NCBI GenBank assembly: GCA_934339005.1
Contig: CAKRHR010000025.1
Span: 1 to 38,144, forward strand
Direction: 5' to 3'
DNA from: an uncultured Catenibacillus sp.
GTDB taxonomy: Bacteria > Bacillota > Clostridia > Lachnospirales > Lachnospiraceae
DNA length: 38,144 nt
Shown here: one piece after another, positions 14,626-22,841 of the stretch
How the letters are laid out: each line of letters begins with the position of its first letter
How positions within the stretch are numbered: position 1 is the first letter of the stretch
Program-made: the position numbers and the translations under genes
The notes under the pieces: generated by a model
The model's input: only the letters and a program-made list of their open reading frames with translations
What the model was told of the DNA's origin: nothing
The model's database searches: none

Positions 14626-16971
14626 ATTGTTTTCATCCTCCTTTTTATTTATATCAGAAACAGCTTCTGCTGTTTTGTTCTTAATCCTTTTATCCCGGCG
14701 GCCGTCATACATCTTAAACAGATTTAAACGCAATGCATTGCTGACAACACAAAAACTTGAAAGACTCATCGCAGCCGCACCAAACATCGGATTCAGCTTC
14801 AGTGCAAATAATGGGAACCAAACACCTGCGGCCAGTGGAATCCCAATAACATTATAAATAAATGCCCAGAAAAGATTCTCATGAATATTGCGTAATGTCG
14901 CACGGCTCAGACGAATCGCTGCAGGCACATCGCTTAAGCGGCTCTTCATCAGTACAACATCTGCCGCATCAATGGCAATATCTGTACCTGCACCAATGGC
15001 AATCCCGATATCTGCGCTTGTCAGTGCCGGTGCATCGTTAATACCATCACCAACCATCGCAACCTTGCCCTGCTGCTTCAATGCTCTGATAACAGCCTCT
15101 TTACCATCCGGAAGCACCCCGGCAATCACCTCGTCAACCCCGGCAAGCGCACCTACAGCATTAGCAGTACGTTCATTATCACCGGTCAGCATCACAACCT
15201 TGATACCCATATTCTGAAGTTCTTTAATTGCCTTCGGACTATCCTCCTTGATAACATCTGCTACAGCAATCAAACCAAGCAGTTTGCCATCTGCCGCAAA
15301 ATAAAGCGGTGTTTTTCCTTCCATTGCGAGCTGTTCTGCTTTTTCTCTCATTGCATCACTGACAGATGCCTTCTGCAAAATAAATTTCAGATTACCACCG
15401 GCAAGCTGTCTGCCATGCCATGCACCAGTCAGACCATTACCGGCAACTGCTTCAAAATCATCTACAGCATCTTTTTCAATGGCTTTTTCCTCACCATAAG
15501 TTACAATCGCACGTGCCAGCGGATGCTCACTCTTTAATTCCAGTGCGTGTGCTGCACCAAGCAATGTAGCTTCATCAATATCATTTTCTGAAATAATATC
15601 TGTCACCTGAGGTTCGCCCTTTGTGATTGTACCTGTCTTATCCAACGCTACAATGGCTGTTTTACCTGTTTCTTCAAGAGATACCGCTGTCTTAAACATA
15701 ATACCATGCTTTGCACCCATACCGCTGCCGACCATAATTGCCACCGGTGTTGCCAGACCAAGGGCACAAGGACAACTAATGACAAGTACAGAAATACTTC
15801 GTGCCAACGCAAACCCGATACCATATCCGGCAATCAGCCAGACAATGAGTGTTACAATTGCAATAGAAATAACTGCTGGTACGAAAATACCAGATACACG
15901 GTCAGCTACCTTGGCAATCGGTGCTTTCGTTGCTGCCGCATCGCTGACCATCTGGATAATCTGGGAAAGCGTTGTGTCCTGACCGATACGTGTTGCTTCA
16001 CATCGAAGGAAACCTGACTGATTTAATGTTGCCGCTGACACACTGTCCCCGACAGCTTTATCCACCGGAATACTCTCACCTGTCAGCGCAGATTCATTCA
16101 CTGCACTCTGACCTTCAAGAACAACACCGTCCACAGGAATATTTTCACCAGGTCTGACCACAAATACATCCCCGATGCGTACCTGTTCAATATTAACTTC
16201 TACTTCTGCACCATCTCTGACAACAGTTGCAGTCTTTGGTGCCAACTTCATAAGTCCCTTTAAGGCATCTGTTGTTTTGCCTTTTGAGCGCGCTTCCAAC
16301 ATCTTGCCAACTGTAATCAATGTCAAAATCATTGCTGCAGATTCAAAATAAAATTCATGCATGTAGGACATCACGCCTGCCATATCACCTTTGACCTGTG
16401 CATCTGTCATTGCAAATAATGCATACACGCTGTATACAAAGGATGCACCTGAACCTAAAGCAACAAGTGTATCCATGTTCGGTGAGCGATGCAGTAAACC
16501 TTTAAAACCATTCACAAAGAACTTCTGGTTAATCACCATAATCATCGCTGTAAACAAAAGCTGTACCAGTCCCATGGCCACATGATTATCTGCCATAAAT
16601 GACGGCAGCGGCCAGCCCCACATCATATGCCCCATGGATACATACATCAGCGGAATTAATAAAACTACTGATGCTATCAAACGTTTTTTCATCAATGGTG
16701 TTTCTCTGTCTTTAAGCATATCCTCCTGAACTGATTGTGACTGTGCCGCACTCGCTGCCCCTGAATTTCCCGCATTTTTCTTTGAAGCACCATACCCTGC
16801 ATCTTCAACCGCCTGAATAATTGCCTCCGGCGATGCGGTGCCTTCAACACCCATAGAATTTGTCAGTAAACTCACTGAGCAGGATGTCACACCAGGCACT
16901 TTAGATACAGCTTTTTCAACTCTTGATGAGCATGCTGCGCAGCTCATCCCAGTTACTGTATATTGTTCCAA
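14416..16971 (-). CDS. copA: Copper-translocating P-type ATPase with a CopZ-like domain fused at the C-terminus
   Basis: This 851-residue P1B-type ATPase exports Cu(I) across the cytoplasmic membrane using ATP. An N-terminal heavy-metal domain carries GMSCAAC (Cys11, Cys14). The transporter core follows, with the intramembrane CPC of SCPCALGLATP, the phosphorylated Asp in DKTGTITKGEP, the SEHPLARAI nucleotide motif and the GDGINDAPAL hinge. After the last membrane helices and a charged linker, residues 783-851 form a second heavy-metal domain (KGMMCGHCEARVKKVLEAI, Cys794 and Cys797) that looks like the chaperone CopZ. The start is a TTG at 16971 with AGGAGG 7 bases upstream. It lies 22 bases behind csoR and shares its copper-responsive promoter. 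Within the linker an AAGGAGG precedes an ATG, so CopZ may also be made alone. Confidence 0.96.
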   Translation of the reverse strand: MEQYTVTGMSCAACSSRVEKAVSKVPGVTSCSVSLLTNSMGVEGTASPEAIIQAVEDAGYGASKKNAGNSGAASAAQSQSVQEDMLKDRETPLMKKRLIASVVLLIPLMYVSMGHMMWGWPLPSFMADNHVAMGLVQLLFTAMIMVINQKFFVNGFKGLLHRSPNMDTLVALGSGASFVYSVYALFAMTDAQVKGDMAGVMSYMHEFYFESAAMILTLITVGKMLEARSKGKTTDALKGLMKLAPKTATVVRDGAEVEVNIEQVRIGDVFVVRPGENIPVDGVVLEGQSAVNESALTGESIPVDKAVGDSVSAATLNQSGFLRCEATRIGQDTTLSQIIQMVSDAAATKAPIAKVADRVSGIFVPAVISIAIVTLIVWLIAGYGIGFALARSISVLVISCPCALGLATPVAIMVGSGMGAKHGIMFKTAVSLEETGKTAIVALDKTGTITKGEPQVTDIISENDIDEATLLGAAHALELKSEHPLARAIVTYGEEKAIEKDAVDDFEAVAGNGLTGAWHGRQLAGGNLKFILQKASVSDAMREKAEQLAMEGKTPLYFAADGKLLGLIAVADVIKEDSPKAIKELQNMGIKVVMLTGDNERTANAVGALAGVDEVIAGVLPDGKEAVIRALKQQGKVAMVGDGINDAPALTSADIGIAIGAGTDIAIDAADVVLMKSRLSDVPAAIRLSRATLRNIHENLFWAFIYNVIGIPLAAGVWFPLFALKLNPMFGAAAMSLSSFCVVSNALRLNLFKMYDGRRDKRIKNKTAEAVSDINKKEDENNMEKIMEIKGMMCGHCEARVKKVLEAIDGVDEAVVSHEKGTAIVKLSAQVDDKVLKKAVEDQDYEVVGIQ

Positions 16972-16993
16972 CTTTAAGCCTCCTGTTTACATA

Positions 16994-17311
16994 TCATTTC
17001 ATAAGTTTCTGTAAAGTATTCACAAGTTCACCAATGACTTCGTCATTGCCCTGACGAATATTATCCGCAACACAGGTACGAATATGATTTTCCAAAAGCT
17101 GTTTGTTAAAGCTGTTTAATGCCGCATTCACTGCAGCCACCTGCACCATAATATCCGGACAATACGCATTCTTTTCAAGCATCCCCTGAATCCCACGCAC
17201 CTGACCTTCAATCCGCTTCAAACGATTCATCAAATCTTTATATTCTTTTTCAGAACGCTCTTTATGCTTCTGAATACAACATTCTTTATCACTGCCACAA
17301 CAATCACACAT
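16994..17311 (-). CDS. csoR: Copper-sensing repressor CsoR
   Basis: This 105-residue all-helical repressor has the CsoR Cu(I) triad Cys51, His76 and Cys80 (NAYCPDIMVQV and NHIRTC) and the basic helix RLKRIEGQVRGIQ used in DNA binding. Copper binding is expected to release it from the operators at 17332-17348 and 17364-17380. Its N-terminus adds five cysteines in twelve residues (MCDCCGSDKECC), beyond the basic family fold. AAAGGAG lies upstream of the ATG. It is the first gene of the operon with copA 22 bases behind. Confidence 0.95.
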   Translation of the reverse strand: MCDCCGSDKECCIQKHKERSEKEYKDLMNRLKRIEGQVRGIQGMLEKNAYCPDIMVQVAAVNAALNSFNKQLLENHIRTCVADNIRQGNDEVIGELVNTLQKLMK

Positions 17312-17331
17312 ACTATTCTGACTCCTTTCAT

Positions 17332-17348
17332 ATACCCCTTGAGGGTAT
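17332..17348. promoter_or_regulatory. CsoR operator, downstream copy
   Basis: ATACCCCTTGAGGGTAT is a near-perfect palindrome of the CsoR type (C-run, short spacer, G-run). It lies in the leader between the promoter and csoR. Confidence 0.75.
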
Positions 17349-17358
17349 CTTTACTCGC

Positions 17359-17388
17359 ATTATATACCCCATAAGGGTATCAAGTCAA
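17359..17388 (-). promoter_or_regulatory. Promoter of the csoR-copA operon
   Basis: On the minus strand TTGACT (17388-17383), an 18-base spacer and TATAAT (17364-17359). The upstream CsoR palindrome sits in the spacer, so bound repressor would exclude RNA polymerase. Confidence 0.8.
17364..17380. promoter_or_regulatory. CsoR operator, promoter copy
   Basis: ATACCCCATAAGGGTAT lies between the -35 and -10 boxes. Its centre is 32 bp from that of the downstream copy, close to three helical turns. Confidence 0.8.
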
Positions 17389-17412
17389 GCCCAATTTATT
17401 AACTTTTACGAT

Positions 17413-17451
17413 AAAAAATCCCTGCACCCACCTACGGGATGCAGAGATTTT
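17413..17451 (-). terminator. Intrinsic terminator of the trkA-trkH operon
   Basis: AAATC and CTGCA pair with TGCAG and GATTT around a 13-base loop. On the minus strand the stem is followed by a T-run. A T-run is also present on the plus side. Confidence 0.7.
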
Positions 17452-17585
17452 TCTTTTGTATATTTTATGAACCTATTTAATTTTCAATTATCTGAACGCA
17501 TCAATCGCGATTCATTTCCCCTTTGAGATTATATATCCCTCTTTTGATACTGAATGCACTTAAAACTATACAAAAATCAACGCTC

Positions 17586-19040
17586 TTAACGATGATGCCA
17601 TGTGCTTCTTGAAAGCAGAATCAACATCGGGAAGATTTCAAGGCGGCCTGCCAACATATCTACAATCAAAACAAGTTTTGAAAGAATACTGTAATCACCG
17701 TAGTTACAGGTCGGACCAACGACTTCAAGACCCGGTCCGATATTGTTAAAGCAGGATAATACTGCTGAGAAGTTTGTCGTCACTGAAAAACCATCCAGCG
17801 ATACGATAATAAAACTTAAAATAGTAATAACAACATACGCAGCCAGATAAGCATTTGTTGTATCAAGCACTTTTTCACTGACCATCGCATTATTATTGCG
17901 TACAACCTGAATCTTCTGAGGATTTAATACTTTACGGATATTTCTGCGCAAACTCTTAAATACAAGCAACGCACGTCCACACTTAAATCCACCACCGGTA
18001 CTGCCGGCACACGCCCCTATCGTCATCAAAAACAATATAATTGCCTTTGAAAATGCTGGCCACAAATCAAAGTCTGTCGTTGCAAAACCCGTCGTCGTCA
18101 CGATACTTGCCACCTGGAAAGCCGCATGACGAATCGTTTCACCAAGGGTATCATACATACCGCGCACATTTAATGTAAGCATCACAATACTTGCCAAAAC
18201 AATACCCAGATAAACATGCAGTTCCTCATCCTTCAATACAGCCTTCACCTGTTTAATCAGCAATAGATAATAACAACTGAAATTGACACCAAACAACAAC
18301 ATAAACACTGTACATACATTCTGAATATACGGACTGTAACTTGCGATACTGTCATTTTTAATACCAAATCCACCTGTACCCGCTGTACCAAACGCCGTAC
18401 AAATCGCATCAAATACAGGCATTCGCCCAATCAATAAGAAAATAATATTGACAACTGTCAACAAAATATAGATGCAATACAAAATCAATGCTGTCTGCTT
18501 CATTTTCGGTACAAGTTTACCAACATTTGGTCCAGGGCTCTCTGCCCGAAGTAAATGCATCGTAAATCCAGTATTTTTACCAACCATCGGCACAAGGGCA
18601 AGTAAGAATACCAGCACACCCATACCACCAATCCAGTGACTGAAGCTTCGCCAGTATAAAAGACTCTTTGACATCGCCTCAACATCTGACAGAATTGATG
18701 CACCTGTTGTTGTGAAGCCAGATACCATCTCAAACAAAGCATCAATATAAGAAGGAATCTGACCAGACAGATAAAATGGCAGGCATCCAAGCAAACTCAT
18801 CATTATCCAACTTAAACTGGCACAAACCAAACCTTCTCTTGCATAAAAACCTCGCTGTGCACTTCTGCAAAAAAGATACAACGCAGCAAATATTACCACA
18901 ATAATACCAATACTTAAAAGAAATGACCGGATCACCGTCCAGTCGCCCTCATACAAACTGATGAGCAGTGCCGGAATCATAAATGCCGCTTCAATGGCCA
19001 ATGTTAGGGAAATAAAACGACCAATCATCTTATAATTCAT
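17586..19040 (-). CDS. trkH: Potassium uptake channel subunit TrkH/KtrB
   Basis: This 484-residue membrane protein forms the K+ translocation path and works with the cytoplasmic gating subunit TrkA. Its four pore loops are visible: VSGFTTTGAS, FGTAGTGGFG, SIVTTTGFAT and CFNNIGPGL, each with the glycine of the selectivity filter. About eight to ten hydrophobic helices surround them. GFKCGRALLVFKSLRRN gives a basic cytoplasmic loop. It starts 25 bases after trkA, in one operon. Length is typical of TrkH. No upstream c-di-AMP riboswitch was recognised. Confidence 0.95.
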   Translation of the reverse strand: MNYKMIGRFISLTLAIEAAFMIPALLISLYEGDWTVIRSFLLSIGIIVVIFAALYLFCRSAQRGFYAREGLVCASLSWIMMSLLGCLPFYLSGQIPSYIDALFEMVSGFTTTGASILSDVEAMSKSLLYWRSFSHWIGGMGVLVFLLALVPMVGKNTGFTMHLLRAESPGPNVGKLVPKMKQTALILYCIYILLTVVNIIFLLIGRMPVFDAICTAFGTAGTGGFGIKNDSIASYSPYIQNVCTVFMLLFGVNFSCYYLLLIKQVKAVLKDEELHVYLGIVLASIVMLTLNVRGMYDTLGETIRHAAFQVASIVTTTGFATTDFDLWPAFSKAIILFLMTIGACAGSTGGGFKCGRALLVFKSLRRNIRKVLNPQKIQVVRNNNAMVSEKVLDTTNAYLAAYVVITILSFIIVSLDGFSVTTNFSAVLSCFNNIGPGLEVVGPTCNYGDYSILSKLVLIVDMLAGRLEIFPMLILLSRSTWHHR

Positions 19041-19065
19041 ATCTCATAACCTCAACCATCTGTTA

Positions 19066-20424
19066 TTATTCAAATATATCATCTAACTGATAAATCACAT
19101 TACCGCTGATCGTCACAACGATAACTGTATCGCCCACTGAAAAATATGAATCACCCCTGGCAATTTCCGTCTTACCCTTATGGGTAATACATGCCAGAAG
19201 AACATTTTTACGAATCTTCAAATTCTTCAATGGCACACCATCATAATGTGTTGATTTATCCACAACAAATTCAACAGCCTCTGCACGGCCGTCTGCAATG
19301 TTGTGCACCGTCACAGCCGCACCTGTCTGATTCTTCATAGCACGCACATATCGTGTAATTGTACTACAGCTTAATTCCTTTGGGCAAACTACACTGCCCA
19401 GTGCCAGACTGTCCAAAATCTTGTTATTTGCAGTGTGTCCAACCTTTGTAATAATCTGTGAAATACCACGATGTTCACCATAAAGCGAAATAATCATATT
19501 AGTTTCATCAATACCCGTCATCGTAATCAGCGCATCGCACTGCTCAAGACCTTCACTCTCCAGTAGTGTCTGACTGCTGGCATCTCCCTGAATAATACTG
19601 GCCTGCGGCAACGCTTCTGCAAGCTGCAGACATCTGTCGTGATCCTTTTCAATCAACTGTACATAAATTCCACTTCTAATCAGTTGCTCAGATAAATAAT
19701 ACGCCAGACGACTGCCACCACAAATCATCACACGCTTAACTTTATGCGTGATAATTCCAAGATTTTTCAGAAGATGTTCCAGTTCGTCCACTGTACCTGT
19801 TACAAAAATACGGTCACCTTCCTGAAGTACAAAATTACCACCGGGAATAACCACATTATCCTGTCGTTGTACCGCACAAATCAGCACCTTGCATTTGACA
19901 ATCTGATTCATCTCACTCAGTGCAACATTACATAATTTATTACCTGATTTTAACTTTAATTCTACAATTTCCACACGACCCTTTGCAAAAGCCTCGCGTT
20001 TTAAAAAGCCCGGATATTTTAAAAGTCTTTCTATCTCATCTGCAGCCTGTTTATCCGGATTCACAGTCAATGACAACGCAAACGCACGCTTCATCATATA
20101 TATCTGATCACCATATTCCGGATTACGAATTCTTGCAATCGTATGAATATTCGTATTCATCACATATGCTGTCATACAACTCAGCAGATTCACCTCATCT
20201 GAACCAGTTGCCGCAATCAGCAAATCAGCCTCATGAACCCCTGCCTGCTCAAGTACATGCATCGCTGCACAGTTTCCCTGAACTGCCATAACATCATATG
20301 TTTCCATACTTTCTTCCAGGACCTCCGGCTTAATATCAATAATTGTCAAATCATTTCCTTCAGCAGATAACTGTCTGACAAGTGTCTTTCCGACTTTACC
20401 GTCGCCTGCAATCAGAATCTTCAC
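19066..20424 (-). CDS. trkA: Potassium channel regulatory subunit TrkA
   Basis: This 452-residue cytoplasmic NAD(H)-binding gating protein of the Trk system contains two RCK repeats. Each has a Rossmann nucleotide site (IAGDGKVGKTL near the start, MICGGSRLAYYLSEQL about halfway) followed by a small TrkA-C domain (EIVELKLKSGNKLCNVAL; VEFVVDKSTHYDG). The start is a GTG at 20424 with AGGAGG 8 bases upstream; the overlapping ATG immediately hits a TGA. It is the first gene of the trkA-trkH operon, with a promoter at 20469-20496. Confidence 0.95.
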   Translation of the reverse strand: MKILIAGDGKVGKTLVRQLSAEGNDLTIIDIKPEVLEESMETYDVMAVQGNCAAMHVLEQAGVHEADLLIAATGSDEVNLLSCMTAYVMNTNIHTIARIRNPEYGDQIYMMKRAFALSLTVNPDKQAADEIERLLKYPGFLKREAFAKGRVEIVELKLKSGNKLCNVALSEMNQIVKCKVLICAVQRQDNVVIPGGNFVLQEGDRIFVTGTVDELEHLLKNLGIITHKVKRVMICGGSRLAYYLSEQLIRSGIYVQLIEKDHDRCLQLAEALPQASIIQGDASSQTLLESEGLEQCDALITMTGIDETNMIISLYGEHRGISQIITKVGHTANNKILDSLALGSVVCPKELSCSTITRYVRAMKNQTGAAVTVHNIADGRAEAVEFVVDKSTHYDGVPLKNLKIRKNVLLACITHKGKTEIARGDSYFSVGDTVIVVTISGNVIYQLDDIFE

Positions 20425-20468
20425 ATCGTTTTCCTCCTAAAATCACAAAAACAATCTTCGCAACCCTT

Positions 20469-20496
20469 ATTATATCAGTTCGCCGTAGAAAGGCAA
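20469..20496 (-). promoter_or_regulatory. Promoter of trkA-trkH
   Basis: On the minus strand TTGCCT (20496-20491), a 16-base spacer and TATAAT (20474-20469) with an extended TGA just before it. Confidence 0.65.
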
Positions 20497-20544
20497 TGAT
20501 AAATCCTGCTTTTTGCTATAAAAGTTCAACATACTTGCACCTTT

Positions 20545-20581
20545 CGATAAAAACAGCGCAGCAGTTCAAAAACTACTACGC
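20545..20581 (-). terminator. Intrinsic terminator of the L,D-transpeptidase gene
   Basis: GCG, AG and AGTT pair with AACT, CT and CGC (20556-20581) with single mismatches. On the minus strand GTTTTTATC follows. Confidence 0.6.
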
Positions 20582-20643
20582 TTAAAAGTATGACTTTTTT
20601 ATCTTTAGAGTGCACATTTATTCTATGTTTTTGCTTCTATAGT

Positions 20644-22026
20644 CTACCAGATAATCACAGGTGTGCCTACCGTAATGTTCTCATAAATCGTTTTAACACT
20701 GTTAAATGGCGTATTAACACAACCATGTGAACCATTATAAATATAATAGGAACCGCCGTAGCTGCTTCGCCAGGATGCATCATGAATACCATACGTATTC
20801 CCCTTAAACGGCAGCCAGTAAGTTACCTTGGATTCATATGGATCATCCGGATTGATGCTAACAAGAGTCACATTCATCTGTTTATTATTCAGATAGAAAG
20901 CACCTCTTGGTGTATCATGCCCTGTACTTGATGTACCTGTTGTGACATCTGTGTCCACAAGCAGCTTGCCATTTTTATAATACCACATATGTTGGTTATC
21001 AATACTAATTTCCACATATGTATTACCGATATCATTCTCACCCCAGGACGGTGCTTCTGAATCATATTCAATATCTCTTGTCACATCTTCACCGGCAATA
21101 ATCTCTTTGTAAATCTGCTCAGTTTCATTATTAGCTGCGATTGACCATCCAAGTGTACCAGGCTGAATCTTCACCGTATTACCATAAGAATTCACAAAAT
21201 TTCTTGTCTTATGAATCGTATCGTATTCGTCCTCCATATCATACATATAGGAACGAATCTTTTCCTTATCCAGTGCTAATTCACCATCTTCATCCTGATA
21301 CAGCCACTTGCTGATCTGCTCAGAATTAATCACCTCTGTCGTATCTGCAACATTCAACGTAATCGTAACGTCTGTATATTTGTGAATCTGATCTGTCACT
21401 TCTTTAAATTCCGGAGTTTCCGTAGTAATAGCTGGCTGTACATAGCATCCCTCTGCATCAAGGTCAATTCTGTTCTGATTATTTAAAATTGCCTGTGATA
21501 CAACCTCATAAAGCTTATCTGTATCTACCGTCGTTCCCTGAGTTTCAGGAACAATCTTAATGCCATCCGTATAGTCTACATAAGCATCTGTTGGTGCCGT
21601 CACATCGGGTCCACTGACACAATCCAGCGCATTCAATGCACTTCTTAACTTGTCTTCCTCAAATCCCGGCTTTCCCTCTGCTGTATAATAATTAATATCA
21701 GACAGATGACTAATCCAATTCCACATACCCTGCTCAGCTTTAATCTCTGACACACTGTCAAATGTTGCCAGATATCCTATATCCTCACTTGTGAGTACTT
21801 CCTGCTTGTCCTCACGCTCATTTAATTTCAGAGTGTATGACTGGCGATGTTCCTTAAGCTTTTCTTTAACCTCATCTACCGTCAAATTGGAACAATCCAC
21901 GCCATTAATCCATGTTCCGGGATAATACCGATCCGCATAATGGACGGAAATAATGCAATATATCATTACAAGAATCGCAACCGGCACTATAATTGCCAGT
22001 GTTGCGCCTACTATCTTTCTTCTCAT
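20644..22026 (-). CDS. L,D-transpeptidase (YkuD domain) with peptidoglycan-binding region
   Basis: This membrane-anchored enzyme cross-links or modifies peptidoglycan stem peptides through a catalytic cysteine. The 460-residue protein has one N-terminal transmembrane helix (about 5-27). An extracellular PG_binding_4-like region of about 300 residues follows (YYPGTWINGVDCSNLTVDEVKEKL). The C-terminal YkuD domain begins at about residue 325 (YVEISIDNQHMWYYKNGKL). The active site is the GIHDASW histidine and the SHGCVN motif with His434, Gly435 and Cys436. It is monocistronic, divergent from the DUF1540 gene, with a terminator at 20545-20581. Confidence 0.93.
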   Translation of the reverse strand: MRRKIVGATLAIIVPVAILVMIYCIISVHYADRYYPGTWINGVDCSNLTVDEVKEKLKEHRQSYTLKLNEREDKQEVLTSEDIGYLATFDSVSEIKAEQGMWNWISHLSDINYYTAEGKPGFEEDKLRSALNALDCVSGPDVTAPTDAYVDYTDGIKIVPETQGTTVDTDKLYEVVSQAILNNQNRIDLDAEGCYVQPAITTETPEFKEVTDQIHKYTDVTITLNVADTTEVINSEQISKWLYQDEDGELALDKEKIRSYMYDMEDEYDTIHKTRNFVNSYGNTVKIQPGTLGWSIAANNETEQIYKEIIAGEDVTRDIEYDSEAPSWGENDIGNTYVEISIDNQHMWYYKNGKLLVDTDVTTGTSSTGHDTPRGAFYLNNKQMNVTLVSINPDDPYESKVTYWLPFKGNTYGIHDASWRSSYGGSYYIYNGSHGCVNTPFNSVKTIYENITVGTPVIIW

Positions 22027-22250
22027 TCTTAACTCTGCCTTTCATCTCTTAGAAAGTTTTCCTTGTTATTGTGTATCTTTTTATGCTTACTTGCCTTTCT
22101 AGTATACAAAATATAAAAGGTTAAATTGTTTGTTATTTATGAAAAATATATTACGATTTCATTAAGTTTTTTGCGTTATATTCAAAAACAGTTCCTTCCT
22201 ACAATCTTGCATACATAATTTGCTCTGTTTAACACATACTATCCCTTATC

Positions 22251-22288
22251 CTGATATCAACGTAATCCTATGATTCCGATGATATCAG
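22251..22288. repeat. Inverted repeat upstream of the DUF1540 gene
   Basis: CTGATATC (22251-22258) and GATATCAG (22281-22288) are perfect inverted copies separated by 22 bases. They lie about 30 bases before the DUF1540 start and could be an operator or a leader hairpin. No promoter that I trust was found beside it. Confidence 0.35.
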
Positions 22289-22319
22289 AATAATCTAAAC
22301 TGCAAAGGAGATTTTTATT

Positions 22320-22478
22320 ATGGAAAAAAATACCTGTATTGCTTGTTCAATCGAACAGTGCCGTCATCACGCAGAAAGAGAAAACTACTGTACACTTGAC
22401 AAAATCAAAGTTGGTACCCATGAAGCAAACCCTACAAGCTGTGAATGTGCAGACTGTGAATCTTTCGCAGTGAAATAA
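22320..22478 (+). CDS. DUF1540 small cysteine-rich protein
   Basis: This 52-residue protein starts with an ATG at 22320 behind AAAGGAG, about 8 bases away. It has seven cysteines at 6, 9, 14, 24, 41, 43 and 46, arranged as CIACSIEQC, YCTLDKIKVG and SCECADCESF, the DUF1540 pattern. It is probably a metal-binding (zinc or iron) protein. DUF1540 proteins are common in sporulating Clostridia and the function is unsettled. It forms its own short transcription unit ending in the terminator at 22550-22595. Confidence 0.88.
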   Translation: MEKNTCIACSIEQCRHHAERENYCTLDKIKVGTHEANPTSCECADCESFAVK

Positions 22479-22549
22479 TCTTATTTCTATAAATGGCTGT
22501 TTTGTGCCAAATCAAAATGGCAGCATAAACAACGGCCCTTTATAACAGT

Positions 22550-22595
22550 TTCACCGGAATCAGTCTGCTTATATTCTGATTCCGGTGAATTTTTA
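22550..22595 (+). terminator. Intrinsic terminator of the DUF1540 gene
   Basis: A perfect 14-bp stem TTCACCGGAATCAG/CTGATTCCGGTGAA (22550-22563 and 22576-22589) followed by TTTTTAA. Confidence 0.9.
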
Positions 22596-22602
22596 ATTCG
22601 TT

Positions 22603-22767
22603 TTATCCACATTATCCCCAAGAATCTCTTCCTGTTTTCTTCCACAGAAATTCTTGTCGAATTTTGTCTTATCCTCTTGTTATCCACAGGTAATCCACCA
22701 TTTTTGTCTTAGTTATCCACATTTTGTGGATATCTTATCTACATATAGTGGATGATGTTGTGGATAA
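22603..22767. promoter_or_regulatory. Cluster of DnaA boxes
   Basis: Four perfect TTATCCACA boxes lie in 165 bases: plus strand at 22603-22611, 22680-22688 and 22713-22721, and minus strand at 22759-22767. Two sites differ by one base: 22612-22620 (TTATCCCCA, plus) and 22725-22733 (ATATCCACA, minus), and further weak matches lie between them. The cluster fills the gap between the DUF1540 terminator and the 3' end of the YhaN-like gene. This density is far above chance and marks a DnaA-binding locus: an origin, a DnaA-titrating site or a control site. No dnaA, dnaN or rpmH is in the window. Confidence 0.8.
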
Positions 22768-22841
22768 ATCAATATAATGATGTCTTCATTTTACTGGTAC
22801 ACAATATTGCATTTTGGCACAGCAAAATACTTTTTGAATGT

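Noticed and set aside
20425..20643. c-di-AMP (ydaO) riboswitch upstream of trkA
   Set aside because: The region is short, and between the promoter and trkA only about 40 bases remain, too few for that riboswitch.
22603..22841. Calling the DnaA-box cluster the chromosomal oriC
   Set aside because: No dnaA/dnaN/rpmH neighbours and no clear DnaA-trio run next to a box; sequence alone supports only a DnaA-binding cluster.
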